A stretch of DNA of 64,000 bases from Parazoarcus communis SWub3 = DSM 12120 (GCF_003226565.1 NZ_QKOE01000001.1:372001-436000); one strand, 5' to 3'; counted from the stretch's first letter, positions 27,208 to 40,676 are shown. Made by a program: numbers and translations. Notes: generated by a model from the sequence alone, not told the origin.

Positions 27208-28116
27208 ATGCTCAATTACAAGCAGCTACACCACTTCTGGAGTGTCGCCCGCGCTGGCGGCATCACCCGCGCCAGTGAACGCTCCGGACTGGCACCGCAA
27301 ACGCTGTCGGGCCAGATCACTGCATTGGAGACCACTCTGGGGGTGAGTTTGTTCCGCCGCCAGGGCCGCCGCCTGGTGCTGACCGAAACCGGCAGCATGG
27401 TGCTCGACTATGCAGAAGAGATCTTCCGCCTCGGCGCGGAGCTGGAAGATGCAGTCCATAGCAGCGCAGCGGGCCGCACCCTGCCGTTTCGCGTTGGCGT
27501 CGCCGACGTTGTGCCCAAGGCCATCGCCTACGTGCTGCTGGCGCCGGCGATGGCGCTGACCGAACCCTTTCGCATCATTTGCCGGGAGAGCAAACTCGAC
27601 CAGCTACTGGGAGAACTGGCGGTACACAAGCTGGATGTGGTCCTCGCCGACAGCCCGCTGCCCCCCAATATGGATGTACGCGGATACAGCCACAAACTGG
27701 GGGAGTCGGCAGTCGGCTTTTTCGCCACACCTGCCCTGGCGGGTACGCTGAAGGGGTCGTTTCCACGCTGCCTGGACGGCGCCCCCTTGCTGCTCCCCGG
27801 TGCAGAGGCTTCGGTACGCCGCCCCTTGCTGCGCTGGCTGGAAGACCACAAGATCCGGCCGCGCATCGTAGGCGAGTTCGACGACAGTGCTTTGATGAAG
27901 GCATTCGGCGAAGCTGGCGCAGGCATTTTCCCAACACCCAGCCTGATCGGCGACGAAGTGTGCACGAAACACGGCGTACGCTGCCTGGGCCTGGCCGAAA
28001 CGGTCAAGGAGGCCTTTTACGCCATTTCGGTGGAGCGCCGCCTGACCCATCCAGCGGTACGTGCAATCAGCAGCGCAGCCCCCATGCGGGGGGAGGCAGA
28101 CGAAGCCGTCGGATGA
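27208..28116 (+). CDS. nhaR: LysR-family transcriptional regulator, NhaR-like
   Basis: ATG 27208 begins MLNYKQLHHFWSVARAGGI, where LysR proteins of the NhaR branch start; the open frame extends 43 codons upstream without family features and with an AT-rich leader. The 302 residues comprise an N-terminal winged helix (ASERSGLAPQTLSGQITALE) and an effector domain in which RVGVADVVPKAIAYVLL resembles NhaR. E. coli NhaR activates nhaA in response to sodium. No antiporter gene is nearby, so its target is unknown. The start has no clear SD, which suggests weak translation. Confidence 0.8.
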   Translation: MLNYKQLHHFWSVARAGGITRASERSGLAPQTLSGQITALETTLGVSLFRRQGRRLVLTETGSMVLDYAEEIFRLGAELEDAVHSSAAGRTLPFRVGVADVVPKAIAYVLLAPAMALTEPFRIICRESKLDQLLGELAVHKLDVVLADSPLPPNMDVRGYSHKLGESAVGFFATPALAGTLKGSFPRCLDGAPLLLPGAEASVRRPLLRWLEDHKIRPRIVGEFDDSALMKAFGEAGAGIFPTPSLIGDEVCTKHGVRCLGLAETVKEAFYAISVERRLTHPAVRAISSAAPMRGEADEAVG

Positions 28117-28220
28117 GTCACATCACAAGATGTGGCACAGACTGGAATGGAAAGTACGACGGAGACCTGCGTGGAAAACTGCTAGAATCCGCGCCTTTCT
28201 CGACTCAGGACTGAGTCTGC

Positions 28221-28305
28221 TGGTGCCGGGAGTGGGACTCGAACCCACACACCTTGCGGCGGCGGATTTTGAATCCGCTGCGTCTACCGATTCCGCCATC
28301 CCGGC
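28221..28305 (-). tRNA. tRNA-Leu (anticodon CAA)
   Basis: The minus strand folds as an 85-nt class II tRNA with encoded CCA. The acceptor pairs GCCGGGA with TCCCGGC. The anticodon stem GCGGA/TCCGC carries the loop TTCAAAA, giving anticodon CAA for UUG. A long variable arm (CGCCGCAAGGTGT) marks it as Leu, and the T arm is GTGGG-TTCGAGT-CCCAC. The discriminator is A, as in Leu tRNAs. Confidence 0.97.
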
Positions 28306-28318
28306 AGGGAGGGCACGC

Positions 28319-28348
28319 ATTATCACTGAACTTCGCTGTTTACAGCAA
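28319..28348 (-). promoter_or_regulatory. Promoter of tRNA-Leu
   Basis: On the minus strand TTGCTG (28343-28348) and GATAAT (28319-28324) are 18 bp apart, placing the start of transcription a few bases before the tRNA 5' end at 28305. Confidence 0.6.
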
Positions 28349-28365
28349 GCTAAAACGAGAGATAG

Positions 28366-30502
<2,137 letters not shown>

Positions 30503-30869
30503 AGGCAGCCAGTCGCACCTTGGGAGGCAGCGATCGCCTCCCGAGCCGACGCAGCGACTATGTAAGACGCGCAACACATTTTCAATGCAGAGGATCCGCA
30601 CCGAAGCGTTGCCTGCCCTCGACGGCCGAGCCCTGTGGTTCGGCTGGCTGATGCATCGACGACAAGCGGGCAAATGCGGTTTCCAGGCGCAAACAACTTG
30701 CAATCGCACAAGTCACCCCCAGTTGTCGGCCAGCAATCACATGATCACAAGCCGTGAGTACCCTTTGGCGACAATAGCCACCGCGAATAGGTTCCGCAGC
30801 GCGAAATTTCGCGCATTCAGTGCTTCAACCTTATAATCAATAGCTTGACTTAAACCCTCGGAGTAGAAC
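30503..30869 (+). promoter_or_regulatory. tgt-yajC intergenic region with yajC promoter and palindrome
   Basis: This 367-bp stretch holds no gene I can support. Near its start GGGAGGC (30522-30528) pairs with GCCTCCC (30536-30542), without a T-run. Near its end TATAAT (30832-30837) is a perfect -10 box, 33 bp before the yajC GTG/ATG region. The -35 position is covered by a perfect 16-bp palindrome, GCGCGAAATTTCGCGC (30799-30814), which is a poor -35 hexamer but a good operator candidate. Confidence 0.6.
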
Positions 30870-31196
30870 GTGCTGATTTCCAACGCTTATGCCCAAGCCG
30901 CCGCTGGTGGCGACCCCACTGGTGGCCTGATGGGCATGCTGCCGCTGATCCTGATGTTCGTGGTGTTGTGGTTCCTGATGATCCGCCCGCAGATGAAGCG
31001 TGCCAAGGAGCACAAGGCCATGGTCGGCGCGCTGGCCAAGGGGGATGAGATCGTGACGGGCGGCGGCGTGGCAGGTAAGGTCACCGATGTCGGTGACAGC
31101 TTCGTGCAGGTCGAGATTGCGCCGAACACCATCGTGGCAGTGCAGAAGCAGGCCGTTGCCACCGTGCTGCCCAAGGGCACACTGAAGGCGCTCTGA
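30870..31196 (+). CDS. yajC: Preprotein translocase accessory subunit YajC
   Basis: This 108-residue inner-membrane protein has one hydrophobic helix (about residues 18-43, MGMLPLILMFVVLWFLMI) and a cytoplasmic small barrel (HKAMVGALAKGDEIVTGGGVAGKV, split by the usual turn). YajC associates with SecD-SecF and YidC. The GTG/ATG start with GGAGTAG just upstream fits. secD follows after 106 bp and secF after that, the standard export cluster. Confidence 0.93.
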   Translation: MLISNAYAQAAAGGDPTGGLMGMLPLILMFVVLWFLMIRPQMKRAKEHKAMVGALAKGDEIVTGGGVAGKVTDVGDSFVQVEIAPNTIVAVQKQAVATVLPKGTLKAL

Positions 31197-31302
31197 CCGG
31201 TTCAGCACTCATGCTGCAGCCGCCGCAGGCGGTCTGCAGCCCGTGCCGGGCGCGCATGCGCACCCAAGTTCCGGCCTTTTCATCCTTCTGCTGCCCCCGA
31301 CA

Positions 31303-33168
31303 ATGAATCGCTATCCTCTCTGGAAGAATCTCCTCATCGGGCTCGTCCTGTTGTGGGGCCTGATCTACACCCTACCCAATTTCTATGGCGAGGTACCGGC
31401 AGTCCAGGTATCGAGCGGAAAGGCCACCCTCAAGCTCGACCCCGCCATCGTCAGTGACCGTGTTGCTGAAGCCTTGCGCAGCGCAGGCATCGAACACAGC
31501 GGCATCTTTTCCGACACCAACAGCGTACGCGCACGCTTCGCCGGTACCGATCTCCAGATCCAGGCCAAGGACGCGATCGAACGCGCCTTCAATCCGGATC
31601 CGCAAGACCCCTCCTACGTCGTCGCACTCAACCTGTTGTCTGCCTCACCGGCCTGGCTGACCTCGATCCACGCCTTGCCCATGTATCTGGGCCTGGATCT
31701 GAGAGGCGGCGTGCATTTCCTGCTGCAGGTGGATATGCCGGGTGCCTTGCTCAAGCGCCTGGACGCCACCACCGGAGACCTGCGCACGCTGATGCGCGAC
31801 AAGAACGTCCGCCACGCCGGCATTACCCGCGAAGGCAACACCATCCACATCCGCTTCCGAGATGCCGCCCAGCGAGACGCCGGGCGCAACGCGATCCAGG
31901 CCTCGACCAACGACCTGCAGCTCACGGACCGTGACGATGGCGCCGATGACCTGAAGCTGATCGCTGCACTCACCCCGCAGGCGCAGCAGACCATGCGCGA
32001 TTTTGCGATCAAGCAGAACATCACCACGCTGCACAATCGCATCAACGAACTGGGAGTTGCCGAGCCGGTGATCCAGCAACAGGGGCCGGAGCGTATCGTC
32101 GTCCAGCTCCCCGGCGTCCAGGATGTCGCCAAGGCCAAGGACATTCTCGGCCGCACCGCGACACTTGAAGTCCGCATGGTCGACGACACCCCCGGTGCGC
32201 TGGAAAGCGCCCTGGCTGGCAATGTTCCCTTTGGGACCGAGTTGTATACCGAACGTGGCGGCCCTCCGCTGCTGGTACGCAAACAGGTGGTGCTGACCGG
32301 CGACCGCCTGACCGATGCCCAGCCCGGCTTCGACGGCCAGACCAACGAACCGGCAGTGCACCTCACGCTGGACGCAGCCGGCGCACGCATCTTCCGCGAC
32401 GTCACCCGTGAGAGCATCGGCAAGCGCATGGCAATCCTGCTGATCGAGAAGGGCAAGGGCGAAGTCGTCACCGCACCGGTGATCCGCAGCGAGATTGGCG
32501 GCGGCCGGGTACAGATCTCTGGTCGCATGACCACCGCAGAGGCAAACGATGTCGCCCTGCTGCTGCGTGCCGGGTCCTTGGCCGCACCGATGGAGATCAT
32601 CGAGGAACGCACGGTCGGCCCCAGCCTGGGCGCAGAGAACATCGCCAAGGGCTTCAACTCCACCCTGTGGGGCTTTGTTGCCATCGCCGTGTTCATGTGT
32701 GCCTACTACCTGTTGTTCGGCGTGGTCTCGACCATTGCCCTGGCCGCCAACCTGCTACTGCTGGTGGCCCTGCTGTCGCTACTGCAAGCCACACTGACCC
32801 TGCCGGGTATCGCGGCCATGGCACTGACACTGGGCATGGCGATTGACGCCAACGTGCTGATCAACGAGCGCATTCGCGAGGAACTGCGTAACGGCTCAAG
32901 CCCGCAAGCGGCGATCTCGGCGGGTTATGACCGCGCCTGGGACACCATTCTCGACTCCAACATCACCACACTGATTGCGGGTGTCGCCCTGCTGGTGTTT
33001 GGTTCGGGACCTGTACGGGGCTTTGCCGTGGTGCACTGCCTGGGCATCCTGACGTCGATGTTCAGCGCCATCCTGGTGTCTCGCATGCTGATCAACCTGA
33101 TCTACGGCCATCGTCGCAAGGTGGAAGCGCTGTCGATCGGTCAGGTCTGGAAGCCAGGTAACAACTAA
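31303..33168 (+). CDS. secD: Protein translocase subunit SecD
   Basis: SecD with SecF uses the proton gradient to pull exported proteins through SecYEG from the periplasmic side. ATG 31303 (MNRYPLWKNLLIGLVLLWG) gives 621 residues; an in-frame ATG at 31243 would add 20 residues not seen in the family. Features are TM1 (about 8-27), the LDLRGGVHFLLQVDM strand, a large periplasmic P1 head, and five C-terminal helices. These contain the GMAIDANVLINERIREELRNG motif, whose Asp takes part in proton flow. Confidence 0.96.
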   Translation: MNRYPLWKNLLIGLVLLWGLIYTLPNFYGEVPAVQVSSGKATLKLDPAIVSDRVAEALRSAGIEHSGIFSDTNSVRARFAGTDLQIQAKDAIERAFNPDPQDPSYVVALNLLSASPAWLTSIHALPMYLGLDLRGGVHFLLQVDMPGALLKRLDATTGDLRTLMRDKNVRHAGITREGNTIHIRFRDAAQRDAGRNAIQASTNDLQLTDRDDGADDLKLIAALTPQAQQTMRDFAIKQNITTLHNRINELGVAEPVIQQQGPERIVVQLPGVQDVAKAKDILGRTATLEVRMVDDTPGALESALAGNVPFGTELYTERGGPPLLVRKQVVLTGDRLTDAQPGFDGQTNEPAVHLTLDAAGARIFRDVTRESIGKRMAILLIEKGKGEVVTAPVIRSEIGGGRVQISGRMTTAEANDVALLLRAGSLAAPMEIIEERTVGPSLGAENIAKGFNSTLWGFVAIAVFMCAYYLLFGVVSTIALAANLLLLVALLSLLQATLTLPGIAAMALTLGMAIDANVLINERIREELRNGSSPQAAISAGYDRAWDTILDSNITTLIAGVALLVFGSGPVRGFAVVHCLGILTSMFSAILVSRMLINLIYGHRRKVEALSIGQVWKPGNN

Positions 33169-33190
33169 GCAGAACGGGAAATCAAACATC

Positions 33191-34123
33191 ATGGAATTCT
33201 TCCGCATCAAGAAAGACATCCCGTTCATGCGCCATGCATTGCTGTTCAACATCATCTCGATGTTGACCTTTGTGCTGGCGGTGTTCTTCCTTGCCACCCG
33301 TGGCCTGCATCTGTCGGTCGAGTTTACCGGCGGCACGCTGATAGAAGTCAGTTATGCCGAGGCTGCACAGCTTGAACCGATACGGCGCGCCCTCGGCAAT
33401 GACGGCTACCCGGACGCTCAGGTGCAGAACTTCGGCAGCGCACGCGACGTGCTGATCCGCCTGCCAAACCGCGAAGGCCTGGATACCAACGGCGTCTCGG
33501 AGCGGGTCATGGCCACGCTCGCGGGCATCGATGGCCCCAAAGCGGAGCTTCGCCGGGTAGAGTTCGTCGGCCCGCAGGTCGGCAAGGAGCTCGCCACCGA
33601 CGGCGCCATGGCGCTGCTGCTGGTGATCATGGGCATCATGATCTACTTGGCGATGCGCTTCGAATGGCGCTTCTCGATCTCAGCCATCGTCGCCAACCTG
33701 CACGACGTGATCATCATCCTCGGCTTCTTCGCCTTCTTCCAGTGGGAGTTCTCGCTTGCGGTGCTCGCAGCGGTGCTGGCAGTCCTGGGGTATTCGGTCA
33801 ACGAATCGGTCGTGGTCTTCGACCGCGTGCGCGAAACGTTCAAGAAGAAGCGCAACATGAGTACCCCTGAAGTGCTCGACCACGCAATCACCAGTACCAT
33901 CTCTCGAACCGTCATCACCCATGGCAGCACGCAGATGATGGTGCTGGCCATGCTGATCTTCGGTGGGGAGACGCTGTACTACTTCTCGCTCGCGCTGACC
34001 ATCGGCATCTGCTTCGGCATCTATTCCTCGGTGCTGGTCGCCAGCCCGATGGTGATGTGGCTGGGTGTGTCGCGCGAACAATTCGTCAAGCCCAAGAAGG
34101 AAAAGGAAGAAGCGGTCGTCTGA
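33191..34123 (+). CDS. secF: Protein translocase subunit SecF
   Basis: This partner of SecD has 310 residues and six membrane helices. TM1 (about 16-36) is followed by VEFTGGTLIEVSY in the small periplasmic domain. The C-terminal helices contain GYSVNESVVVFDRVRE, the SecF counterpart of the SecD proton motif, and ISRTVITHGSTQMMVLAML. It starts 22 bp after secD and ends before a strong hairpin terminator. Confidence 0.96.
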   Translation: MEFFRIKKDIPFMRHALLFNIISMLTFVLAVFFLATRGLHLSVEFTGGTLIEVSYAEAAQLEPIRRALGNDGYPDAQVQNFGSARDVLIRLPNREGLDTNGVSERVMATLAGIDGPKAELRRVEFVGPQVGKELATDGAMALLLVIMGIMIYLAMRFEWRFSISAIVANLHDVIIILGFFAFFQWEFSLAVLAAVLAVLGYSVNESVVVFDRVRETFKKKRNMSTPEVLDHAITSTISRTVITHGSTQMMVLAMLIFGGETLYYFSLALTIGICFGIYSSVLVASPMVMWLGVSREQFVKPKKEKEEAVV

Positions 34124-34140
34124 GTCGGCCCTACCCGGGA

Positions 34141-34173
34141 ATGCAAAAAGGCGCCGTTGGCGCCTTTTTGCAT
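34141..34173. terminator. Bidirectional terminator between secF and the DUF2322 gene
   Basis: A 15-bp perfect stem (34141-34155 with 34159-34173, 3-nt loop) has an A-tract on the left and a T-tract on the right (AAAAAGGCGCC / GGCGCCTTTTT). It lies between two convergent genes and can end transcription from both strands. Confidence 0.93.
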
Positions 34174-34191
34174 TGAAACAGAGACCCTGCA

Positions 34192-34509
34192 TCAAACAGC
34201 GAACACCTGCTTCACCTTGAGGGTTTCGTTGCGCTCAACCAGACCGATCAGACGATCGATGTTCGGATGCTTGCCGGGATTCTGCCGGGCATCCTCGGTA
34301 TGTTCGGCATAGAGCTCCAGCCCTTTCCTGGCTGCGTCAGGACTGATCGCGCCATGAATCTGCGCCAGGTGGTTATATACCACCAGCGAGCCGGCTTGCC
34401 CGGGCTTGTTCTCGATGACACCGACCACGGTATCGTCGGCCGCCAGCAGGTTGATCGCCGCCAGGTGGGACACCCCCGGCAGTTGCTTCAGGTTGTCGGC
34501 GAAAGCCAT
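34192..34509 (-). CDS. DUF2322 family protein
   Basis: The 105-residue soluble protein has the conserved ending of the DUF2322 family (AISPDAARKGLELYAEHTED, then NPGKHPNIDRL). The N-terminal half (NLKQLPGVSHLAAINLLAAD, GSLVVYNHLAQ) also fits. No function is established. It has a good SD (GGAG, 8 nt before ATG, minus strand) and lies downstream of purB behind a hairpin terminator, so it probably has its own promoter or depends on read-through. Confidence 0.82.
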   Translation of the reverse strand: MAFADNLKQLPGVSHLAAINLLAADDTVVGVIENKPGQAGSLVVYNHLAQIHGAISPDAARKGLELYAEHTEDARQNPGKHPNIDRLIGLVERNETLKVKQVFAV

Positions 34510-34530
34510 AACATTTGCTCCATGCAGTTG

Positions 34531-34552
34531 AAAACGCCACCCTCAGGTGGCG
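34531..34552 (-). terminator. Probable terminator of purB
   Basis: CGCCACC (34535-34541) pairs with GGTGGCG (34546-34552) around a 4-nt loop, and the minus strand continues TTTT. It lies 60 bp past the purB stop and 22 bp before the next gene start on the same strand. Confidence 0.6.
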
Positions 34553-34611
34553 TGAAGTAAGCGGACCGCACCCGCAGAGTCCCCTCTGCGAAGGCTCGAA
34601 CCGCCTGTCAG

Positions 34612-36033
<1,422 letters not shown>

Positions 36034-36123
36034 TTATTTCGCCGACTTGTTCGAGCAAACCTGTACCACCCGGTCTGCCCCGCCCTCTCGCCGGCCACAG
36101 CCAACCAAAGGAGAATGTTTCGC

Positions 36124-36507
36124 GTGAGCACCGCCCAAACGTATCGAATCGAAGTGGAAGCCGTCGCTGAGTTCATTCCGGCCCAATCCAGCATGGAAGA
36201 AGACCACTACGTCTTCGCCTATCACGTCACCATCCGCAACACCGGCAACACGGCTGCACGCCTGATCAGCCGTCACTGGGTCATCACGGATGGCACCGGC
36301 AAGGTGCAGGAAGTCCACGGGCAAGGCGTCATTGGTGAACAGCCCTTGCTCGAACCGGGTGCATCCTTCCGCTATTCCAGCGGCTGCGTGCTGGAAACCG
36401 CGGTCGGCACCATGCATGGCTCGTACCAGATGGAAGCCAGCGATGGCCATCGCTTCGAAGCCACGATCCCGCCTTTCATGCTGGCCATGCCGCGAGTGCT
36501 GCACTGA
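36124..36507 (+). CDS. apaG: ApaG domain protein (Co2+/Mg2+ efflux-linked)
   Basis: This 127-residue fibronectin-III-like ApaG protein has the family core YVFAYHVTIRNTGNTAARLISRHWVITD, split by the usual turn, and GQGVIGEQPLLEPGASFRYSSG, ending in PPFMLAMPRVLH. The start is a choice. ATG 36115 lies only one base after AAAGGAG, too close to be used, while GTG 36124 lies 10 nt after the same SD and begins VSTAQTYRIEVE, where the family starts. I therefore prefer GTG. ApaG is linked genetically to cobalt resistance in Salmonella, but its molecular role is unsettled. Confidence 0.88.
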   Translation: MSTAQTYRIEVEAVAEFIPAQSSMEEDHYVFAYHVTIRNTGNTAARLISRHWVITDGTGKVQEVHGQGVIGEQPLLEPGASFRYSSGCVLETAVGTMHGSYQMEASDGHRFEATIPPFMLAMPRVLH

Positions 36508-36536
36508 GGACGGCGCTCCGCCCTGCGCGCAAATGC

Positions 36537-36571
36537 GACGGGGCGGTCACACATTGCGTGACCGCCCCGTC
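36537..36571. terminator. Strong hairpin between convergent apaG and argJ
   Basis: A 14-bp perfect stem (36537-36550 with 36558-36571) with a 7-nt loop lies between the ends of apaG (36507) and argJ (36604). There is no T-run on either side, so it may act as an mRNA 3' stabiliser or a Rho-related stop, not a classical terminator. Confidence 0.55.
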
Positions 36572-36603
36572 CATCCCCGCCAGCAGCCCCTTCGGGCCCG
36601 CAA

Positions 36604-37842
36604 TCAAGAGCGATAATCTGCGTTGATCTTGACGTAGTCGTAAGAGAAGTCGCAGGTCCACACCGTTGCCGATGCTGCGCCACGCGCCAGGTCGATACGC
36701 ACGGTCAACTCCGCCTCCTTCATGATGCGAGCCCCCGCTTCTTCAACGTAGCTGACTGCCCGTCCACCGTGCTCGGCCACCAATACCGACTCCACCGGGC
36801 TGCCAAGCCAGACACGAAGACGACTGACATCCAGGTCATCGATGCCGGCATAACCGATTGCGGCCAGGATACGTCCGAGATTGGGGTCGGACGCGAAGAA
36901 TGCCGTCTTCACCAGCGGCGAATGCCCCACTGCGTAAGCGACCTTACGGCACTCGTCACGGCTGGTGCCCCCCTCCACCGCAATGGTCATGAACTTGGTC
37001 GCACCTTCACCATCGCGCACGATGGCCTGGGCCAGACTGATCGAGACGTCGATGACGGCCTGACGCAGTACCGCATAGTCCGGCGACGCCATGTCGGTGA
37101 TCTCGGCATTGTCAGCCTGCCCGGTTGCAATGACGATGAAGGAATCGTTGGTCGAGGTATCACCGTCGACCGTGATGCTGTTGAATGACAGATCAGCCGC
37201 TTCCTTGGTCAGCGCATCCAGCAAAGGCTGGCTGATGGCCACGTCGCACGCCAGAAAGCCCAGCATGGTCGCCATGTTGGGCTTGATCATGCCCGCGCCC
37301 TTGCTGATGCCGGTCAAGGTGACGGTACGCCCCCCCACTGTCACCTGCTTCGACACGGCCTTGGCCAGCGTGTCGGTGGTCATGATTGCATGTGCTGCAT
37401 CGAACCAGCCATCGGATCGCAGGTTCGCTACAGCCCTGGGCAAACCAGCAACCAGACGGTCGACCGGTAGCGGTTCAAGGATGACCCCGGTCGAAAATGG
37501 CAGCACTTGCTCGGCGGCCAGCCCCAGTTGCGCTGCCAGAGTTGCGCAAGTCGCCAGGGCATTCGCCAGTCCCGGCTCGCCCGTTCCCGCATTGGCCACG
37601 CCAGTATTGATCACCAGCGCCCGGATGGCGCCTTGCTTCAGGTGAGTCTTGCACACCTGAACCGGCGCCGCACAGAAGCGATTCAATGTAAACACGCCAG
37701 AAACCCGGCTACCCGGACACAACTCGATCACCGTCAGGTCGCGGCGGTTGGCCTTGCGGATACCCGCCTCGGCAACCCCCAAGCGTACCCCGGCTACGGG
37801 GTAAAGGCTTGCAGGGTTCGGGGTTGTCAGATTGACAGCCAT
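36604..37842 (-). CDS. argJ: Bifunctional ornithine acetyltransferase / N-acetylglutamate synthase
   Basis: ArgJ moves the acetyl group from N-acetylornithine to glutamate in the cyclic arginine pathway. From ATG 37842 the proenzyme has 412 residues; the frame's earlier ATG at 37917 would run into secA. The self-cleavage site sits in [20 protein letters not shown], where Thr (of MATML) becomes the N-terminal nucleophile of the beta chain. The oxyanion residues lie in [11 protein letters not shown] and the C-terminal end is [14 protein letters not shown]. It follows secA by 20 bp and is likely cotranscribed with it. Confidence 0.96.
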   Translation of the reverse strand: MAVNLTTPNPASLYPVAGVRLGVAEAGIRKANRRDLTVIELCPGSRVSGVFTLNRFCAAPVQVCKTHLKQGAIRALVINTGVANAGTGEPGLANALATCATLAAQLGLAAEQVLPFSTGVILEPLPVDRLVAGLPRAVANLRSDGWFDAAHAIMTTDTLAKAVSKQVTVGGRTVTLTGISKGAGMIKPNMATMLGFLACDVAISQPLLDALTKEAADLSFNSITVDGDTSTNDSFIVIATGQADNAEITDMASPDYAVLRQAVIDVSISLAQAIVRDGEGATKFMTIAVEGGTSRDECRKVAYAVGHSPLVKTAFFASDPNLGRILAAIGYAGIDDLDVSRLRVWLGSPVESVLVAEHGGRAVSYVEEAGARIMKEAELTVRIDLARGAASATVWTCDFSYDYVKINADYRS

Positions 37843-37862
37843 CAGGTTCTCTCCGAAAGGGC

Positions 37863-40586
37863 TCAGTTGAGTTTGCCGTGACAATGCTTGTACTTCTTGC
37901 CGGAGCCGCAGGGACAAGGATCATTGCGGCCAACCTTGGGACCCACCTCGGCAGTCTGAGGCGTGATCTGCCTGGCGGCGGCCGCGCCCAAGGCTTCGTC
38001 GTAGTCTGCGTGGTGATACTGGACGTTATCCACCTCAGGCGGCGCTTCCGCTGCCTCAAGTTGCGACTCGGTGCGAATCTGCACCGTCATCAGCAGCTTG
38101 GATACATCCACACGTACGGTATCGAGCAAGCCTTCGAACAACTGGAAGGCCTCGCGCTTGTATTCCTGTTTGGGGTTCTTCTGCGCATAGCCGCGCAGAT
38201 GGATACCCTGACGCAGGTGGTCGAGCGCAGCAAGATGTTCGCGCCAATGTGTATCCAAGCTCTGAAGCATGACGTTGCGCTCGAACTGCTGCCAGGCTTT
38301 CAGATCGACATTGGCGATCTTGGCAACGTAGGTCTCCTCTGCGGCATCGACGATGCGCTTGAGGATGGACTCATCATCCAGGTTGGGCTCGGCCTTGACC
38401 CAATCGCCCACCGGCAGCTTGAGTGCAAAGTCGGCCGCCAGCGCCTGCTCCAGGCCGGCGATATCCCATTGCTCCTCAACACTTTCAAGCGGCACGTACA
38501 CGCGGAAAGCATCATGCAGCACACCCTGACGCATCGCGCGGATGGTGTCGGAAACATTGTCGCTTTCCAGCAACTCGTTACGCTGCTGATAAATGACCTT
38601 GCGCTGATCGTTGGCAACATCGTCGTACTCGAGCAACTGCTTGCGGATATCGAAGTTACGCTGCTCCACCTTGCGCTGGGCCGACTCCAGCGAACGCGTG
38701 ACCATGGCATGCTCGATGGCCTCCCCTTCGGGCATCTTCAGCCGCACCATGATCGCGTTGAGACGATCACCGGCGAAGATCTTCATCAGCGGATCCTCGA
38801 GCGACAGATAGAAACGGCTGGAGCCAGGATCCCCCTGGCGCCCGGAGCGCCCACGCAGCTGATTGTCGATGCGGCGGGATTCATGGCGCTCGGTGCCGAT
38901 GATGTGCAGACCGCCTGCAGCAATCACCTGCTCATGCACTTTCTGCCATTCGGCACGCAAATCGGCGATGCGCGCATCCTTCTGGTCGGCAGGGATACTG
39001 TCGTCCTCGCGCATCAGCGAGACCGGTTTCTCGATGTTACCGCCCAGCACGATGTCGGTTCCGCGACCCGCCATATTGGTGGCAATGGTCACCACGCCCG
39101 GGCGACCGGCCTGAGACACGATCTGCGCTTCGCTGTCATGCTGCTTGGCGTTGAGGAGTTGATGATCGATCTTGGCCTTCTTCAACAGGCTGGACAGGTA
39201 CTCATTGGTCTCGATCGAGGTTGTCCCCACCAGCACCGGCTGCCCGCGCTTGACGCAGTCCTGAATGTCGGCGATGACTGCATCCCACTTTTCCTTGGCT
39301 GTACGGTAGACCTTATCGTTCTCGTCACGGCGCTGGGTGGGCTTGTTGGTGGGAATCACCACAGTCTCGAGACCATAGATCGAGTGGAACTCGAACGCTT
39401 CGGTGTCGGCAGTGCCGGTCATGCCGGCGAGCTTGCCGTACATGCGGAAATAGTTCTGGAAAGTGATCGAGGCCAGGGTCTGGTTCTCGGCCTGGATGCG
39501 GACGCCTTCCTTGGCCTCGACAGCCTGATGCAAACCATCCGACCAGCGACGACCCGCCATCAGACGGCCGGTAAACTCGTCGACGATGATGACTTCGCTG
39601 TTCTGCACGACATAGTGCTGGTCCTTGTGATACAGCGCGTGTGCCCGCAAGGCTGCGTACAAATGATGAACCAGCAGGATGTTGCCCGGCTCATACAGGC
39701 CGCCCCCTTCGGCCAGCAAGCCCATGCGTACCAGCAACTGCTCGGCGGTCTCATGCCCCTGCTCAGTCAGCAGCACCTGATGCGACTTGAGGTCGACGGT
39801 GTAGTCGCCCGGCTCGGTGACATTGTCACCCTCCCCCTCCTGCTTTTTCAGCAGGGGCGCCACCTGGTTCATCTTCAGATACAGTTCGGTGTGATCCTCC
39901 GCCTGACCCGAGATGATCAACGGGGTGCGCGCCTCGTCGATCAGGATCGAATCGACCTCATCGACGATTGCAAAATTGAGCCCGCGCTGGACCCGCTCAC
40001 TGGTCGAATAGACCATGTTGTCGCGCAGATAATCGAAACCGAACTCGTTGTTGGTACCGTAGGTGATGTCCGACGCATAGGCCGCCTGCTTTTCGGCATG
40101 GCTCATGCGCGACAGGTTGCAGCCGGTGGTCAGCCCCAGGAAACCGTAAATCCGCCCCATCCAGTCCGCGTCGCGGCTGGCGAGGTAGTCATTGACGGTA
40201 ATGACATGTACCCCCTTGCCACTGAGCGCATTCAGATAGGCCGGCAGCGTGGCGACCAGGGTCTTGCCTTCACCGGTACGCATCTCGGAAATCCGCCCGT
40301 CATTGAGCACCATGCCACCGATGAGCTGGACATCGAAGTGGCGCATACCATGTACCCGCTTGCCAGCCTCCCGTACCACCGCGAACGCCTCGGGCAACAG
40401 CGCATCCAGCGTCTCACCATTGGCCAGACGCTGTTTGAACTCAACAGTCTTGGCCTTGAGCGCCTCATCGGACAGTGCCGAAACTTCCGGCTCGAGGGCA
40501 TTGATCCTGCGGACGGTCTGGGAATACTGGCGGACCAGGCGATCGTTACGCGTACCGAAGATTTTCTTGAGAAGGCCGGAGAACAT
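37863..40586 (-). CDS. secA: Preprotein translocase ATPase SecA
   Basis: SecA drives secretory proteins through SecYEG. The 907 residues are complete. NBD1 carries Walker A RTGEGKT (Lys108) and [15 protein letters not shown]. The preprotein-crosslinking domain follows, then NBD2 with [10 protein letters not shown] and [11 protein letters not shown], the helical scaffold, and a C-terminal zinc/SecB-binding tail [14 protein letters not shown] (Cys891, Cys893, Cys902, His903). Order dciA-like gene / secA with lpxC and ftsZ nearby is conserved in many proteobacteria. A stretch of more than 2.7 kb on the opposite strand is also open; that is a codon-bias artefact. Confidence 0.98.
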   Translation of the reverse strand: MFSGLLKKIFGTRNDRLVRQYSQTVRRINALEPEVSALSDEALKAKTVEFKQRLANGETLDALLPEAFAVVREAGKRVHGMRHFDVQLIGGMVLNDGRISEMRTGEGKTLVATLPAYLNALSGKGVHVITVNDYLASRDADWMGRIYGFLGLTTGCNLSRMSHAEKQAAYASDITYGTNNEFGFDYLRDNMVYSTSERVQRGLNFAIVDEVDSILIDEARTPLIISGQAEDHTELYLKMNQVAPLLKKQEGEGDNVTEPGDYTVDLKSHQVLLTEQGHETAEQLLVRMGLLAEGGGLYEPGNILLVHHLYAALRAHALYHKDQHYVVQNSEVIIVDEFTGRLMAGRRWSDGLHQAVEAKEGVRIQAENQTLASITFQNYFRMYGKLAGMTGTADTEAFEFHSIYGLETVVIPTNKPTQRRDENDKVYRTAKEKWDAVIADIQDCVKRGQPVLVGTTSIETNEYLSSLLKKAKIDHQLLNAKQHDSEAQIVSQAGRPGVVTIATNMAGRGTDIVLGGNIEKPVSLMREDDSIPADQKDARIADLRAEWQKVHEQVIAAGGLHIIGTERHESRRIDNQLRGRSGRQGDPGSSRFYLSLEDPLMKIFAGDRLNAIMVRLKMPEGEAIEHAMVTRSLESAQRKVEQRNFDIRKQLLEYDDVANDQRKVIYQQRNELLESDNVSDTIRAMRQGVLHDAFRVYVPLESVEEQWDIAGLEQALAADFALKLPVGDWVKAEPNLDDESILKRIVDAAEETYVAKIANVDLKAWQQFERNVMLQSLDTHWREHLAALDHLRQGIHLRGYAQKNPKQEYKREAFQLFEGLLDTVRVDVSKLLMTVQIRTESQLEAAEAPPEVDNVQYHHADYDEALGAAAARQITPQTAEVGPKVGRNDPCPCGSGKKYKHCHGKLN

Positions 40587-40676
40587 GAGATAGGGTCGAC
40601 GTCAATGCGGCAAAGGCGCGAGTTTATCATGCTCGAACGTCCGCCGTATTTCATACCGACCGTAAACAGGAAGTCC

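Noticed and set aside
30503-30869. Short open frames in the tgt-yajC gap (84-117 codons)
   Set aside because: They overlap the yajC promoter, lack SD sites and show no family features.
36115-36123. ATG start of apaG at 36115
   Set aside because: It lies one base after the SD; GTG 36124 has better spacing and matches the family start.
37878-40676. Very long open frame on the plus strand opposite secA, continuous with the dciA-like gene
   Set aside because: It mirrors secA codons, has no family features until ATG 40677, and such antisense openness is common in GC-rich genomes.
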